From contig DATADL010000335.1 in NCBI GenBank assembly GCA_036258555.1, forward strand, positions 1-13,995: a stretch of DNA of 13,995 nucleotides, in the 5' to 3' direction. Made by a program: the position numbers and the translations under genes. This DNA comes from JALZEG01 sp036258555 (lineage in GTDB: Bacteria > Actinomycetota > CADDZG01 > WHSQ01). The notes under the pieces are model-generated. The model had not been told where the DNA came from. It did no database searches and saw only the letters and a program-made list of their open reading frames with translations. Below are positions 1 through 6,407 of this stretch, in pieces; the first letter of the stretch is position 1, and each line of letters begins with the position of its first letter.

Positions 1-52
1 GCGTCGCGAGCCAGGTGAGGCGGGCCGCCAGCTTGCTGTCGGCGGCCCTCAT
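1..52 (-). CDS. Start of an unidentified gene, cut by the left edge
   Basis: An ATG at 52-50 overlaps the TGA stop (51-49) of the preceding minus-strand small gene in an ATGA arrangement, the usual mark of translational coupling. Only 17 codons are visible, reading MRAADSKLAARLTWLAT, with no stop before the edge. That is too little to assign a family. A basic, hydrophobic N-terminus like this could lead into a membrane segment, but this is a guess. If real, it belongs to the leftward operon controlled from the divergent region at 187-294. Confidence 0.35.
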   Translation of the reverse strand, partial: MRAADSKLAARLTWLAT

Positions 53-186
53 CGCCCGGCGCGCTCCACGCCCCGCTCCGACGGCTGCCGCCACGCCGAC
101 CAGCCGGGGTCGAGGTCGTCCATGATCTCCGCCAGCTCCACCCGGACCGCGAGGTCCGGACCGTTCCACCTAGGGCTAGACCACAT
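49..186 (-). CDS. Small 45-aa hypothetical protein, divergent from the HxlR regulator
   Basis: A 45-residue reading frame starts at ATG 186-184, seven nucleotides after a strong ribosome-binding sequence (minus-strand GAGAGGAGG, about 193-201). The protein begins MWSSPRWNG, carries an acidic centre (ELAEIMDDLD) and ends in a basic tail. It has no cysteine pattern, signal peptide or membrane segment, and I recognise no family. Three things support it as real: the strong ribosome-binding site, a good promoter candidate upstream (TTGCAT, 17-bp spacer, TAGGGT at 273-245), and the ATGA overlap with the next gene leftwards. It could instead be a leader peptide for that gene. The neighbouring HxlR gene is the likely regulator, since the intergenic palindromes lie over this promoter and in its transcribed leader. 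Against it: the frame is short in GC-rich DNA, and there is no homology that I can confirm. Confidence 0.45.
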   Translation of the reverse strand: MWSSPRWNGPDLAVRVELAEIMDDLDPGWSAWRQPSERGVERAGR

Positions 187-217
187 CGTCGTCCTCCTCT
201 CCCGTCCATGCCAGTGA

Positions 218-232
218 GTTGCCTTTCGCAAC
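218..232. promoter_or_regulatory. Palindromic operator candidate 1 (GTTGC-N5-GCAAC)
   Basis: The sequence GTTGC-CTTTC-GCAAC is a perfect 5-bp inverted repeat with a 5-bp spacer. The same architecture recurs at 259-275, centre to centre 42 bp away (about four helical turns), so two dimers would sit on the same DNA face. It lies downstream of the predicted leftward start of transcription, in the leader of the 45-aa gene. HxlR proteins are dimeric winged-helix regulators that often bind near their own gene. Assigning this site to the adjacent HxlR gene is inference. Confidence 0.6.
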
Positions 233-244
233 CCACTACGGGAG

Positions 245-273
245 ACCCTAGCCGAGGAGGTTGCAAAATGCAA
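245..273 (-). promoter_or_regulatory. Predicted promoter of the leftward small-gene operon
   Basis: On the minus strand, TTGCAT (273-268) and TAGGGT (250-245) are separated by exactly 17 bp. This is a good match to a housekeeping-sigma promoter (TTGACA / TANNNT). Transcription would begin near 238, giving a leader of roughly 50 nt that contains operator 1 and the ribosome-binding site of the 45-aa gene. The -35 element lies inside operator 2, so a repressor there would block polymerase. Confidence 0.45.
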
Positions 274-275
274 CC
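259..275. promoter_or_regulatory. Palindromic operator candidate 2 (GGTTGC-N5-GCAACC)
   Basis: A perfect 6-bp inverted repeat with a 5-bp spacer (AAAAT) that contains the same GTTGC-N5-GCAAC core as the site at 218-232. Its two arms supply the -35 elements of both predicted divergent promoters: TTGCAA (261-266) rightward and TTGCAT (273-268) leftward. One bound dimer could therefore repress both directions. This position, beside the HxlR gene, is typical of an autoregulatory operator. Confidence 0.65.
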
Positions 276-288
276 GACCCCTTATGCT
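261..288 (+). promoter_or_regulatory. Predicted promoter of the HxlR gene (leaderless)
   Basis: TTGCAA (261-266) and TATGCT (283-288) are separated by 16 bp. The -10 element ends six nucleotides before the ATG at 295, so the transcript would begin at or next to the start codon, without a leader. The -35 lies within operator 2. The competing reading is a start at 268 using the GAGGAGG at 254-260, which would place the operator over the ribosome-binding site instead. Confidence 0.45.
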
Positions 289-294
289 GGTCAC

Positions 295-783
295 ATGCCG
301 CCGCCGACGGACTTCTCCGCCATGGACTGCTCGGTCGCCCGCACGCTCGACGTCATCGGCGACAAGTGGTCGCTCCTCATCCTGCGCGACGCGTTCTACG
401 GCGTTCGCCGCTTCGACGACTTCCGCGAGGACCTGGGGATCGCGCGCAACGTCCTGACCGACCGGCTCCAGAAGCTCGTGGCGACCGGCGTGTTCGAGCG
501 GCGCCGTTACGAGGAGCGGCCGCCGCGCTACGAGTACCGCCTGACGGACAAGGGCCGCGCCCTGTTGCCCGTGCTGCTTGCGATGATCGCCTGGGGCGAC
601 CGCTGGGCGAACGACTCCGACATCCCGCCGGTCACGCTGACGCACACGGCCTGCGGCTGCGTCACGCACGCGGTCGTCGCGTGCGACCACTGCGGAGAGG
701 AGCTGACGCTGCGCGAGGTGCGGGTCGATCCGGTGCGGGTCAAGGGCGCGAACAGGGCCGTGGCTCTCGAGGACGTCGTCTAG
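295..783 (+). CDS. HxlR-family winged-helix transcriptional regulator
   Basis: A 162-aa DNA-binding regulator. The HxlR core is plain: CSVARTLDVIGDKWSLLILR (residues 12-31), the FYGVRRFDDF recognition region (34-43), LTDRLQKLV (54-62), and the wing with RYEERPPRYEYRLTDKGR (71-88). A C-terminal extension carries four cysteines (C120, C122, C130, C133 in CGC...CDHC), a possible metal-binding or redox-sensing knot found in longer HxlR members. I chose the ATG at 295 because it puts the conserved cysteine at residue 12, as in related proteins I remember, and because a -10 box lies six nucleotides upstream. An ATG at 268 with a GAGGAGG ribosome-binding site is a real alternative, adding nine residues. 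HxlR proteins are usually repressors responding to small electrophiles or oxidants. The paired palindromes upstream suggest it controls itself and the divergent small operon. The inducer is unknown. Confidence 0.93.
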   Translation: MPPPTDFSAMDCSVARTLDVIGDKWSLLILRDAFYGVRRFDDFREDLGIARNVLTDRLQKLVATGVFERRRYEERPPRYEYRLTDKGRALLPVLLAMIAWGDRWANDSDIPPVTLTHTACGCVTHAVVACDHCGEELTLREVRVDPVRVKGANRAVALEDVV

Positions 784-799
784 CGGGTCCCCCCGGCGC

Positions 800-1201
800 C
801 TAGACCGTCTGCTCGCTCGTGCAGAACGCACAGCGCCTGGCGGCCTTCGGGATGTTGCTGAGGCACTCCGCGCACTGCTTCGACTCGCTCACGACGTCGC
901 GCTCCGTCTTGCGTCGCTCCATCAACGCGTTGACGGGACGGACGACGAAGAAGAACACGGCCGCCGCGACGAGGACGAACGAGATCACGTCGTTCAGGAA
1001 CTCGCCGTAGGAGACATCGCTGCCCCCGACGGTCAGGACCCAGTCGGCGAAGTCCGCCGTTCCGGGGATCGCGATCAGCGGCGTGAGGACGTTCTCGACG
1101 AACGACGTGACGACGGCGCCGAACGCCGCCCCGATGACGATGCCGACCGCGAGGTCGACCACGTTGCCGCGCAGCACGAATCCCTTGAACTCTTTGAGCA
1201 T
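800..1201 (-). CDS. mscL: Large-conductance mechanosensitive channel MscL
   Basis: A 133-aa inner-membrane channel that opens under membrane tension to release solutes during osmotic downshock. The family signature is at the N-terminus (MLKEFKGFVLRGNVVDLAVG, then IVIGAAFGAVVTSFV), with TM1 at about 15-43, a short periplasmic loop (44-69) and TM2 at about 70-92. The GNVVDLAVG stretch holds the pore constriction. The cytoplasmic tail differs from that of E. coli: it ends in a four-cysteine motif (C110-x2-C113, C124-x2-C127) that looks like a small zinc ribbon. I believe similar tails occur in actinobacterial MscL. The start is fixed by AGGAGG (minus strand of 1209-1214) seven nucleotides upstream. 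The stop lies 16 bp from the convergent HxlR stop, with no clear terminator between. It is a single-gene unit, divergent from the PAC2 gene. Confidence 0.96.
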   Translation of the reverse strand: MLKEFKGFVLRGNVVDLAVGIVIGAAFGAVVTSFVENVLTPLIAIPGTADFADWVLTVGGSDVSYGEFLNDVISFVLVAAAVFFFVVRPVNALMERRKTERDVVSESKQCAECLSNIPKAARRCAFCTSEQTV

Positions 1202-1250
1202 CGGACGGCCTCCTCTTCGCCGGGCGGAAGATCGTAGCGGCGAAGGTGAT

Positions 1251-1256
1251 TAGGCT
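1251..1256 (+). promoter_or_regulatory. -10 element of a leaderless promoter (PAC2 gene)
   Basis: TAGGCT matches the TANNNT -10 form and ends seven nucleotides before the ATG at 1264. No ribosome-binding sequence precedes that ATG. The identical hexamer stands at the same distance before the sugar dehydrogenase gene at 9140. There is no recognisable -35 at 1227-1234. Confidence 0.45.
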
Positions 1257-1263
1257 GGGGCCG

Positions 1264-2121
1264 ATGTCGCTCTTCGAGGTCGTCCAGGAGCCCGCCGACA
1301 CGAGCGCGCCGGCCCTCGTCGTCGCCTTCGAGGACTGGGTCGACGCCGGCGCCGCCGGCAGCACGGCGGCGCGTCACGTCGCCGCCGGAGGCGAGGTCGT
1401 CGTGACGTTCGACGCCGACGCGCTCTACGACTACCGAAGCCACCGGCCGGTCCTCGACATCGTCGACGGCGTCCCGCAGAGGCTCGCGTGGCCCGAGCTG
1501 ACGCTCGTGCGCCGGAGGCTGCCGGAACGCGACGTTTTCGTCCTCGCCGGGCCCGAGCCGGACTACCGCTGGCAAGAGCTCGCGGGCGACCTCTACGAGC
1601 TCGCGGTCCGATTCGGCGTGGTCCAGCACGTCAGCCTCGGCGCGATCCCGGCCGCCGTGCCGCACACGGCCCCGACGCCGGTGATGATGACGGCTTCGGG
1701 CGAGGAGCTGCTGCGCGGGGGCACGCCCACCGAAGGCCTGCTACGCGTGCCCGCCGCGACCGTCAGCGCGATCGAGTGGACGATGGCGCAGAACGGGATC
1801 CCCGCCGTCGGGTTCTGGGCCCAGGTCCCGCATTACGCGACGCCCTATGCGGCCGGCGCGATCGCGCTCGTGCGACGCGTCGAGGACTACCTCTCGGTGA
1901 CCGTCGGCGCGGGCGAGCTCGAGCAGCAGGTGACCGCGCAGCGGACCGCGCTCGAGCAGATCTTCGCCTCCAACCCCGAGGCGCGCGAGCACCTGACGAG
2001 GCTGGAGGGACTGATCGGCGAGACCGAGGTCCCGCCGGCGGAGAACATCGCGCAAGAGGTCGAGAAGTTCCTGCGCAACCAGCGCCGCGGCGGCAGCGGT
2101 CCGACTCCTTACAGCCCGTAG
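1264..2121 (+). CDS. PAC2-family protein (proteasome assembly chaperone-like)
   Basis: A 285-aa cytoplasmic protein of the PAC2 superfamily, named after eukaryotic proteasome assembly chaperone 2. Actinobacterial members are widespread and of undefined role. The N-terminal signature PALVVAFEDWVDAGAAGSTA (about 16-35) is the PAC2 'GW-DAG' motif with E-D-W in place of G-W. The central part (FVLAGPEPDYRWQELAGDL, then GAIPAAVPHT) and the C-terminal tail (AENIAQEVEKFLRNQ) fit the usual actinobacterial length and order. I chose the ATG at 1264 over the upstream in-frame GTG (1246) because a -10-like TAGGCT ends seven nucleotides before it. The C-terminus ends YSP, so it lacks a strict HbYX proteasome-docking tail. 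It is the first gene of a rightward run with gaps of 10 and 15 bp. Confidence 0.9.
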   Translation: MSLFEVVQEPADTSAPALVVAFEDWVDAGAAGSTAARHVAAGGEVVVTFDADALYDYRSHRPVLDIVDGVPQRLAWPELTLVRRRLPERDVFVLAGPEPDYRWQELAGDLYELAVRFGVVQHVSLGAIPAAVPHTAPTPVMMTASGEELLRGGTPTEGLLRVPAATVSAIEWTMAQNGIPAVGFWAQVPHYATPYAAGAIALVRRVEDYLSVTVGAGELEQQVTAQRTALEQIFASNPEAREHLTRLEGLIGETEVPPAENIAQEVEKFLRNQRRGGSGPTPYSP

Positions 2122-2131
2122 CGAACCAGCC

Positions 2132-2908
2132 ATGCGACAGGAGCCGGGCGGGGCGGGATCGGTCGAGGTCGTAGAGGGGCTGCACCGCGCGCCGGGCGGG
2201 CCGTACCGCTCGCTAGCGCGGCTCTCGAAGGTCGTGACGACGCTGCTGGCCGTCAACATCGCCTTCGACTTCGTGTCGGTGATCCTCGACGTCCAGGGCG
2301 TCCAGCTGGTCGAGAGGATCCGCGCGGGCGAGACCGTTCCGTTCCAGGAGGGTCAAGCGCACGACGACCGCATGAGGATCGCGGGCATCCTGCAGGTGGC
2401 GGGGTTGGTTGCCGCCGGGATCCCGTTTTTGATGTGGATGAGGCGGGCGTACCGCAACCTCGGCCCCCTCGGGACGAAGTGGCTCCGGTTCAAGCCGGGG
2501 TGGGCCGTCGGAGGCTGGTTCGTGCCGTTCTTGTGGTGGGCGCGGCCCAAGTCGATCCTGAACGACGTGTGGCGCGCCTCGAACCCGGAGCTGCCTCGCG
2601 ACCTCCTCCGCCCGCCCGCCGGCGCCTACGTCCCCGCGGTGATGAACTGGTGGTGGGGCTTCTACGTAGCGGCCTCGCTCGTCTACCCGACCGCGGCCCT
2701 CGAAGAGCGTCAACCGTCCCTCGAGGAGATCGAGGGCACGTTCCAGCAATACGCCGCGGGGGACGCCATGTTCGTCGTCGCGGGGTTCCTCGCGATCCAG
2801 ACGGTCCTTCGCGTCACGCGCCGCCAGGAGCAGAGGCACGCGATGCTGCTCGACTCCGCGCCGAAGCCGGACGCCGCCGCAACGCAACCGCAGTCGCCAC
2901 GGTTCTAG
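2132..2908 (+). CDS. DUF4328-type membrane protein
   Basis: A 258-aa predicted integral membrane protein with about four hydrophobic helices: VVTTLLAVNIAFDFVSVIL near 34-52, ILQVAGLVAAGIPFLMWM near 84-101, a Trp/Pro-rich stretch GWAVGGWFVPFLWWARP (about 123-139), and late segments around MNWWWGFYVAASLVYPTAA and AMFVVAGFLAIQ. The run RRAYRNLGPLG, followed by GWAVGGWFVPF, RPKSILNDVWRAS and then NWWWGFY, is the typical DUF4328 pattern. No biochemical function is known for the family. The ATG at 2132 follows the PAC2 stop by 10 bp without a clear ribosome-binding site, so translation may rely on coupling. Its function within this operon is unclear. Confidence 0.82.
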   Translation: MRQEPGGAGSVEVVEGLHRAPGGPYRSLARLSKVVTTLLAVNIAFDFVSVILDVQGVQLVERIRAGETVPFQEGQAHDDRMRIAGILQVAGLVAAGIPFLMWMRRAYRNLGPLGTKWLRFKPGWAVGGWFVPFLWWARPKSILNDVWRASNPELPRDLLRPPAGAYVPAVMNWWWGFYVAASLVYPTAALEERQPSLEEIEGTFQQYAAGDAMFVVAGFLAIQTVLRVTRRQEQRHAMLLDSAPKPDAAATQPQSPRF

Positions 2909-2923
2909 GAAAGGGAAGCCACG

Positions 2924-3331
2924 ATGCAAGACGAGGTCAGGCGCGTGCTCGACTCGGACGCGCTCGCGCACGTCGCGACGATCGACGCCGACGGAAGGCC
3001 GCACGTCACGCTCGCGTGGGTAGGCCTCGAGGACGGCGAGGTCGTGTTCGCGACCCTGGGCGACCAGCGCAAGCTGCGCAACGTCCGGCGCGACCCGAGG
3101 GTGACGATCTCGATCGCGACCGACCGCACGAACGAGATGGGGCTGCGTGAGTACCTGGTGATCTACGGCACGGGGCGCGTCACCGAGGGCGGCGCGCCCG
3201 AGCTCCTGCAGGAGCTCGCCTACACGTACATCGGTCCCGGCGTGAAGTTCCCGCCGATGCCCGACCCGCCCCCCGGTTACGTCACGCGTGTAGCCGTCGA
3301 CCGCGTCGGCGGCATCGGTCCGTGGGCCTGA
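2924..3331 (+). CDS. PPOX-fold, probably F420- or FMN-dependent oxidoreductase
   Basis: A 135-aa split beta-barrel flavoprotein of the pyridoxamine 5'-phosphate oxidase class. It opens in the style of the F420-dependent subgroup: a short helix, LAHVATIDADGRPHVTLAWV (about 14-33), VVFATLGDQRKLRNVRRDPRVTISI (about 41-65), then YLVIYGTGRVTEGG. The lysine/arginine after the glycine loop (RKLRN) matches cofactor phosphate binding in this class. Length fits F420-type members of roughly 130-150 residues. Whether it binds F420, FMN or biliverdin cannot be read from the sequence, nor can the substrate. A GGAAAGGGAAG ribosome-binding sequence at 2908-2918 precedes the ATG. It is the third gene of the PAC2 run, and its stop lies 1 bp from the convergent stop of the G8-domain gene. 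Confidence 0.88.
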   Translation: MQDEVRRVLDSDALAHVATIDADGRPHVTLAWVGLEDGEVVFATLGDQRKLRNVRRDPRVTISIATDRTNEMGLREYLVIYGTGRVTEGGAPELLQELAYTYIGPGVKFPPMPDPPPGYVTRVAVDRVGGIGPWA

Positions 3332-3332
3332 G

Positions 3333-5759
3333 TCAGGAGTGGACCCGCACCTCTTCCCAGTCGCCGTGACCGTAGAGCTTGACGTGCACGGTGGACGCGA
3401 CCTGGTCGTAGAACCACCCCGAGTCGGCGCGGGCCGCGAGCGCGTCGAGGGTCGTCACCTGGTGTAGTGCGCGGCCCCAGCGCGTCACGCGGACGGGGGC
3501 CGGGACGCGCAGCGACAGGTGGACCCACCGGCCGCGGCCGTTGAACAGCACGAGCTTCACCTCGTCCGGCACGCCGCCGCCGGCGAACTCGACCTCGTAG
3601 GCCCGTCCCGGCACGACGGTCGTGTACGCCTCGTCGGAGTCGTCGCAGCACCCCGCGAGGAGCTGCTCCACGCCGTCCGCCCGGCGGATCGTCAGGGGGT
3701 CGATCCAGCTCCGGCCGCCTCCCTCGCTCCCGGCGACGAGCGAGACGTAGTCCGAGTCGCACACGTGGGCGTTCCACTGGCCGCGGTAATCGCAGGTCGC
3801 GTCCAACAGGAACGGGTTGTCGACTACGACCGCGCTCCCGGGGCGCCCGGTGACGGTCCCGTCGCGGTCGTAGAAGACCTTGGAGACGTCGCCGTCCATC
3901 CCGGGCTCGGGGGGCGTCAGGTAGACGGGGTTGGAATCGACGAACCGGAGGCGCTCGCCGAAGTTGTGGGGGTCGAGCGCGAACGCGTCCGGCGCGAGGT
4001 ACGTCAGCGCTCCGGCCTCGCGCACGCCGTTCGGCCGGAAGGACACGAACGTCGTGTCGCGCACGCCGACCTTCCCGTCGTAGAACTCGAAGCCCCCGAT
4101 CGGCGTCTCCGGCTCCCAGAACGCGGGCAGCGCGCGGCCTCCCGGCCCGGTCTCCTCCCACGGCTCGGCGGTCCCGGGGTTGCGCGACTCGCCCACGACG
4201 AGCGAGCCCTCGAGGTACGCCTCCGACGCGGCGAACGTCGCGCCCGCACGGTTGTCGGCGAGCGTAGCGCGCGACACGACGAGGTGCTCGCCGCGCAGCC
4301 ACACGCCGCGGCTCCTGTTCATGTACGCGGTGAGGCCGTCGAAGCGTGCGACGACCGGGGCCGACTCGGGGTCCGCGGGATCCTCGACCGGCTCGTACCA
4401 CGCCGACTCGGTCGTCCCGTTCGGACGCGGGCCGTCGTCGACGTTCAGGCCCGAATCGCCGTTCGAGTGCGCGACGTTGCCGTCGAACGCGCCGAGCGGC
4501 GTGCGCCGTGGCCAGACGTCTTCGTCCTCGGACAACCCGGTGGGGTGGCGCGGCAGCGCGTACCAGAAGCCGAACCCGTCGGACCCCGCCGCGACGTTGC
4601 CCCGCAGCACGTTGTCGGGGTTCGTGATCCAGAAGGTCGCGGGGCGCTCGTCGCTGGGCAGGAGGCCGTCCTCGACCGCGCGAGTGCCGAATCCGAGGTT
4701 GCGCGTCAGGACGTTGCCGGTCTCGATCCCGTCCTCGAAGAAGAAGCCGTGGCCGGCGTGGTCGTAGCAGACGTTCTCGCGCAGGACGAGCCGCTGCGTG
4801 CCGTGCACCACGACGCAACGGTTGAAGCTGTCGTGGACGGTCGTCCGCTTCACGTAGGAGCCGCCCGCGTCGCCGTCCATGTGGAAGTGGACGGGATACC
4901 GGCGCAGCGTCTTGCGCTGGCCCATCGCCGCCAGCTCGACACCTTCGACGCGCGCCGTCGATCCCTCCATGACCATGAGGTGGCCCCCGAAGCCAGAGTC
5001 GCCCGAGGCCGCGTCGCCGCGGACGACGACGTTGTGCGTGAGCAGCGCGACCTCGGCCCGCTCGTCCACGGGTCGCCCGTCGAACGTCTGGACCTCGCCC
5101 CAGTGGCGGTAGTCGAGCGGCTCGTCGAGCTCGAGCGTCCGTCCCGACGCCGCGGAGATCGTGCGCACCTCGTCGTGGCTCCGCCAGTAGTCCGACGACG
5201 CGATCGCGACGCGGTCGCCCGGCCCCCACGGGACCTCCTGGTCGAGCGTGATCCGGTCCGCGCCGCGGCCGGCCGTCTCGTCGAGGCGCGCCCACGTCCG
5301 GGTCCGCCGCCCGTGCAGGTCGAGCGTGCCGCCCATGACGCCGAGCACCTTCGTGCCCATCCCCATCACGTCCTCGTCGCTGCGCTCCCCGGTGAGCGTG
5401 ATGACCGCGCGCCCCCGGAAGGGTTTCTTCGCGGTGCCGACCCGCAGCCTGCCGTGCACGACTATCCAGTCCGAGGCGAGCTCGAGATCCTTCTGGGCGA
5501 ACGACAGCGTCCCGTCGACCTGGAGCCCTGCGAGAGCCGGAGGGGACGTGTCGAGGACCACGTGAGCACCGTGCGGGACGACGACGACGTCGCCGCGTGC
5601 GGGAGGCGACCCGCCCCACGTAGCCGGGTCGGACCACGCGCCGCCGGCGACGGCTCGGGCGCCCACGCGGGCGTGGACGGGCGCGGCCGCGACCGGCACG
5701 ACCGAGACGAGGGCCGCGAGGGCCGAGAGGACGGCGCGGGAGCGCCACGTTCGAGGCAT
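3333..5759 (-). CDS. Secreted G8-domain beta-helix protein, CEMIP/TMEM2-like
   Basis: An 808-aa exported protein. A signal peptide covers about residues 1-30, with probable cleavage after PVHA. A G8 domain follows at about 40-160 (GAWSDPATWGG, GDVVVVPHGAHVVLD, then LQVDGTLSF), named for its conserved glycines. A right-handed parallel beta-helix continues from about 240 to 620, including RRYPVHFHMDGDAGGSYVKR (286-305), SFNRCVVVHGTQ (311-322), CYDHAGHGFFFEDGIETGN (331-349) and NLGFGTRAVEDG. The C-terminal part holds DRDGTVTGRPGSAVV (about 630-645), then WNAHVC and a terminal YGHGDWEEV. This order and these motifs follow animal CEMIP (KIAA1199) and TMEM2, which bring about hyaluronan breakdown. 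The substrate here is unknown, but an extracellular polysaccharide is the natural inference. A GGAGG lies two nucleotides before the ATG. It is an isolated gene divergent from another secreted protein. Confidence 0.88.
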   Translation of the reverse strand: MPRTWRSRAVLSALAALVSVVPVAAAPVHARVGARAVAGGAWSDPATWGGSPPARGDVVVVPHGAHVVLDTSPPALAGLQVDGTLSFAQKDLELASDWIVVHGRLRVGTAKKPFRGRAVITLTGERSDEDVMGMGTKVLGVMGGTLDLHGRRTRTWARLDETAGRGADRITLDQEVPWGPGDRVAIASSDYWRSHDEVRTISAASGRTLELDEPLDYRHWGEVQTFDGRPVDERAEVALLTHNVVVRGDAASGDSGFGGHLMVMEGSTARVEGVELAAMGQRKTLRRYPVHFHMDGDAGGSYVKRTTVHDSFNRCVVVHGTQRLVLRENVCYDHAGHGFFFEDGIETGNVLTRNLGFGTRAVEDGLLPSDERPATFWITNPDNVLRGNVAAGSDGFGFWYALPRHPTGLSEDEDVWPRRTPLGAFDGNVAHSNGDSGLNVDDGPRPNGTTESAWYEPVEDPADPESAPVVARFDGLTAYMNRSRGVWLRGEHLVVSRATLADNRAGATFAASEAYLEGSLVVGESRNPGTAEPWEETGPGGRALPAFWEPETPIGGFEFYDGKVGVRDTTFVSFRPNGVREAGALTYLAPDAFALDPHNFGERLRFVDSNPVYLTPPEPGMDGDVSKVFYDRDGTVTGRPGSAVVVDNPFLLDATCDYRGQWNAHVCDSDYVSLVAGSEGGGRSWIDPLTIRRADGVEQLLAGCCDDSDEAYTTVVPGRAYEVEFAGGGVPDEVKLVLFNGRGRWVHLSLRVPAPVRVTRWGRALHQVTTLDALAARADSGWFYDQVASTVHVKLYGHGDWEEVRVHS

Positions 5760-5910
5760 GTCCTCCGGTTATCGGGCACGGGGCGCGCCGCCTGAAGGGA
5801 ATGTCCGGATCGTGGCGCTATGTCCCGGAACGGACGCGGCCCGCGGGCAGGAGCGTCCCGGCAGCCGCCGAATAGAGCGAGCGAGACCTCTGCAACGAAG
5901 GGACGCCACG

Positions 5911-6396
5911 ATGCTCAAGAAGACGCTCGTCTCGCTGCTCGCCGCCGCGCTCGTCGCGGCCCCCACCGCCACCGGCGCGTTCGCCAAGGGCAAGAAGAAG
6001 AAGGGGCCGAAGCCCTACGTCAGCGAGACCATCGACATCCGGACGGGCCACACCGCGGCGTACGGGACCTCCGGCACGCTCCTCACCGTCACGGCGCAGG
6101 AGTTCATCCAGACGTGTGCCCTGCCGAACAGCAACGGCGTCGACGCGGCCGTCTACGAGGTCCCCGCCGACTACAAGGGCATCACCGCTTCGATCAAGGC
6201 AGTCGGCACCGGCGCTGCCGCCGCTTACGACCTCGACCTCTACCTGTTCGACGAGGCGTGCTCGATCGTCGGCGTCTACAACCCGGTCGGCACCGACGAG
6301 ATCGGCTTCCTGACTCCCGACACGGCGTTCGTCGTCGTCCACAACTACGAGCCCGGCCCGGTTACGGCGCACATCGAGCTCGCGCCTACTAAGTAG
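5911..6396 (+). CDS. Small secreted protein with PPC-like beta-sandwich
   Basis: A 161-aa exported protein. The signal peptide is clear: basic MLKKT, hydrophobic LVSLLAAALVAAP, and a cleavage site after GAFA (residue 25), followed by a very basic mature N-terminus (KGKKKKGPKP). The rest is short beta-strands. YDLDLYLFDEACSIVG (106-121) and DTAFVVVHNYEPGPVTAHIEL (137-157) resemble PPC-type domains, the non-catalytic sandwiches found at the ends of secreted peptidases. Two cysteines (C69 and C117) could form a disulfide. No catalytic residues are recognisable, so a structural or surface-binding role is likelier than an enzyme. The ATG is preceded by GAAGGGA (about 5897-5903). The 151-bp gap upstream, shared with the divergent CEMIP-like gene, shows no convincing promoter. 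I cannot name a family with certainty. Confidence 0.78.
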   Translation: MLKKTLVSLLAAALVAAPTATGAFAKGKKKKGPKPYVSETIDIRTGHTAAYGTSGTLLTVTAQEFIQTCALPNSNGVDAAVYEVPADYKGITASIKAVGTGAAAAYDLDLYLFDEACSIVGVYNPVGTDEIGFLTPDTAFVVVHNYEPGPVTAHIELAPTK

Positions 6397-6407
6397 GGCC
6401 GCGAGGC

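Noticed and set aside
268..294. Upstream HxlR start at ATG 268 with a GAGGAGG ribosome-binding site.
   Set aside because: Not excluded, but it places the start inside the palindrome and gives nine extra residues before the usual family N-terminus. The 295 start has a -10 box at leaderless spacing.
2095..2121. A possible HbYX-type proteasome-docking tail on the PAC2 protein.
   Set aside because: The protein ends YSP, so the tyrosine is third from the end instead of penultimate.
3277..5795. Very long open frames on both strands overlapping the G8-domain gene (3277-5748 minus, 3519-5795 plus).
   Set aside because: They are arginine- or valine-rich translations of a GC-rich gene read in the wrong frame, with no domains. 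The 808-aa frame has a signal peptide, a G8 domain and CEMIP motifs.
5757..5830. Three ATGTCC-type words (5758, 5801, 5820) in the gap between the two secreted-protein genes.
   Set aside because: The first is part of the start codon and ribosome-binding site of the G8-domain gene. Spacing is irregular and the words are short, so chance is adequate.
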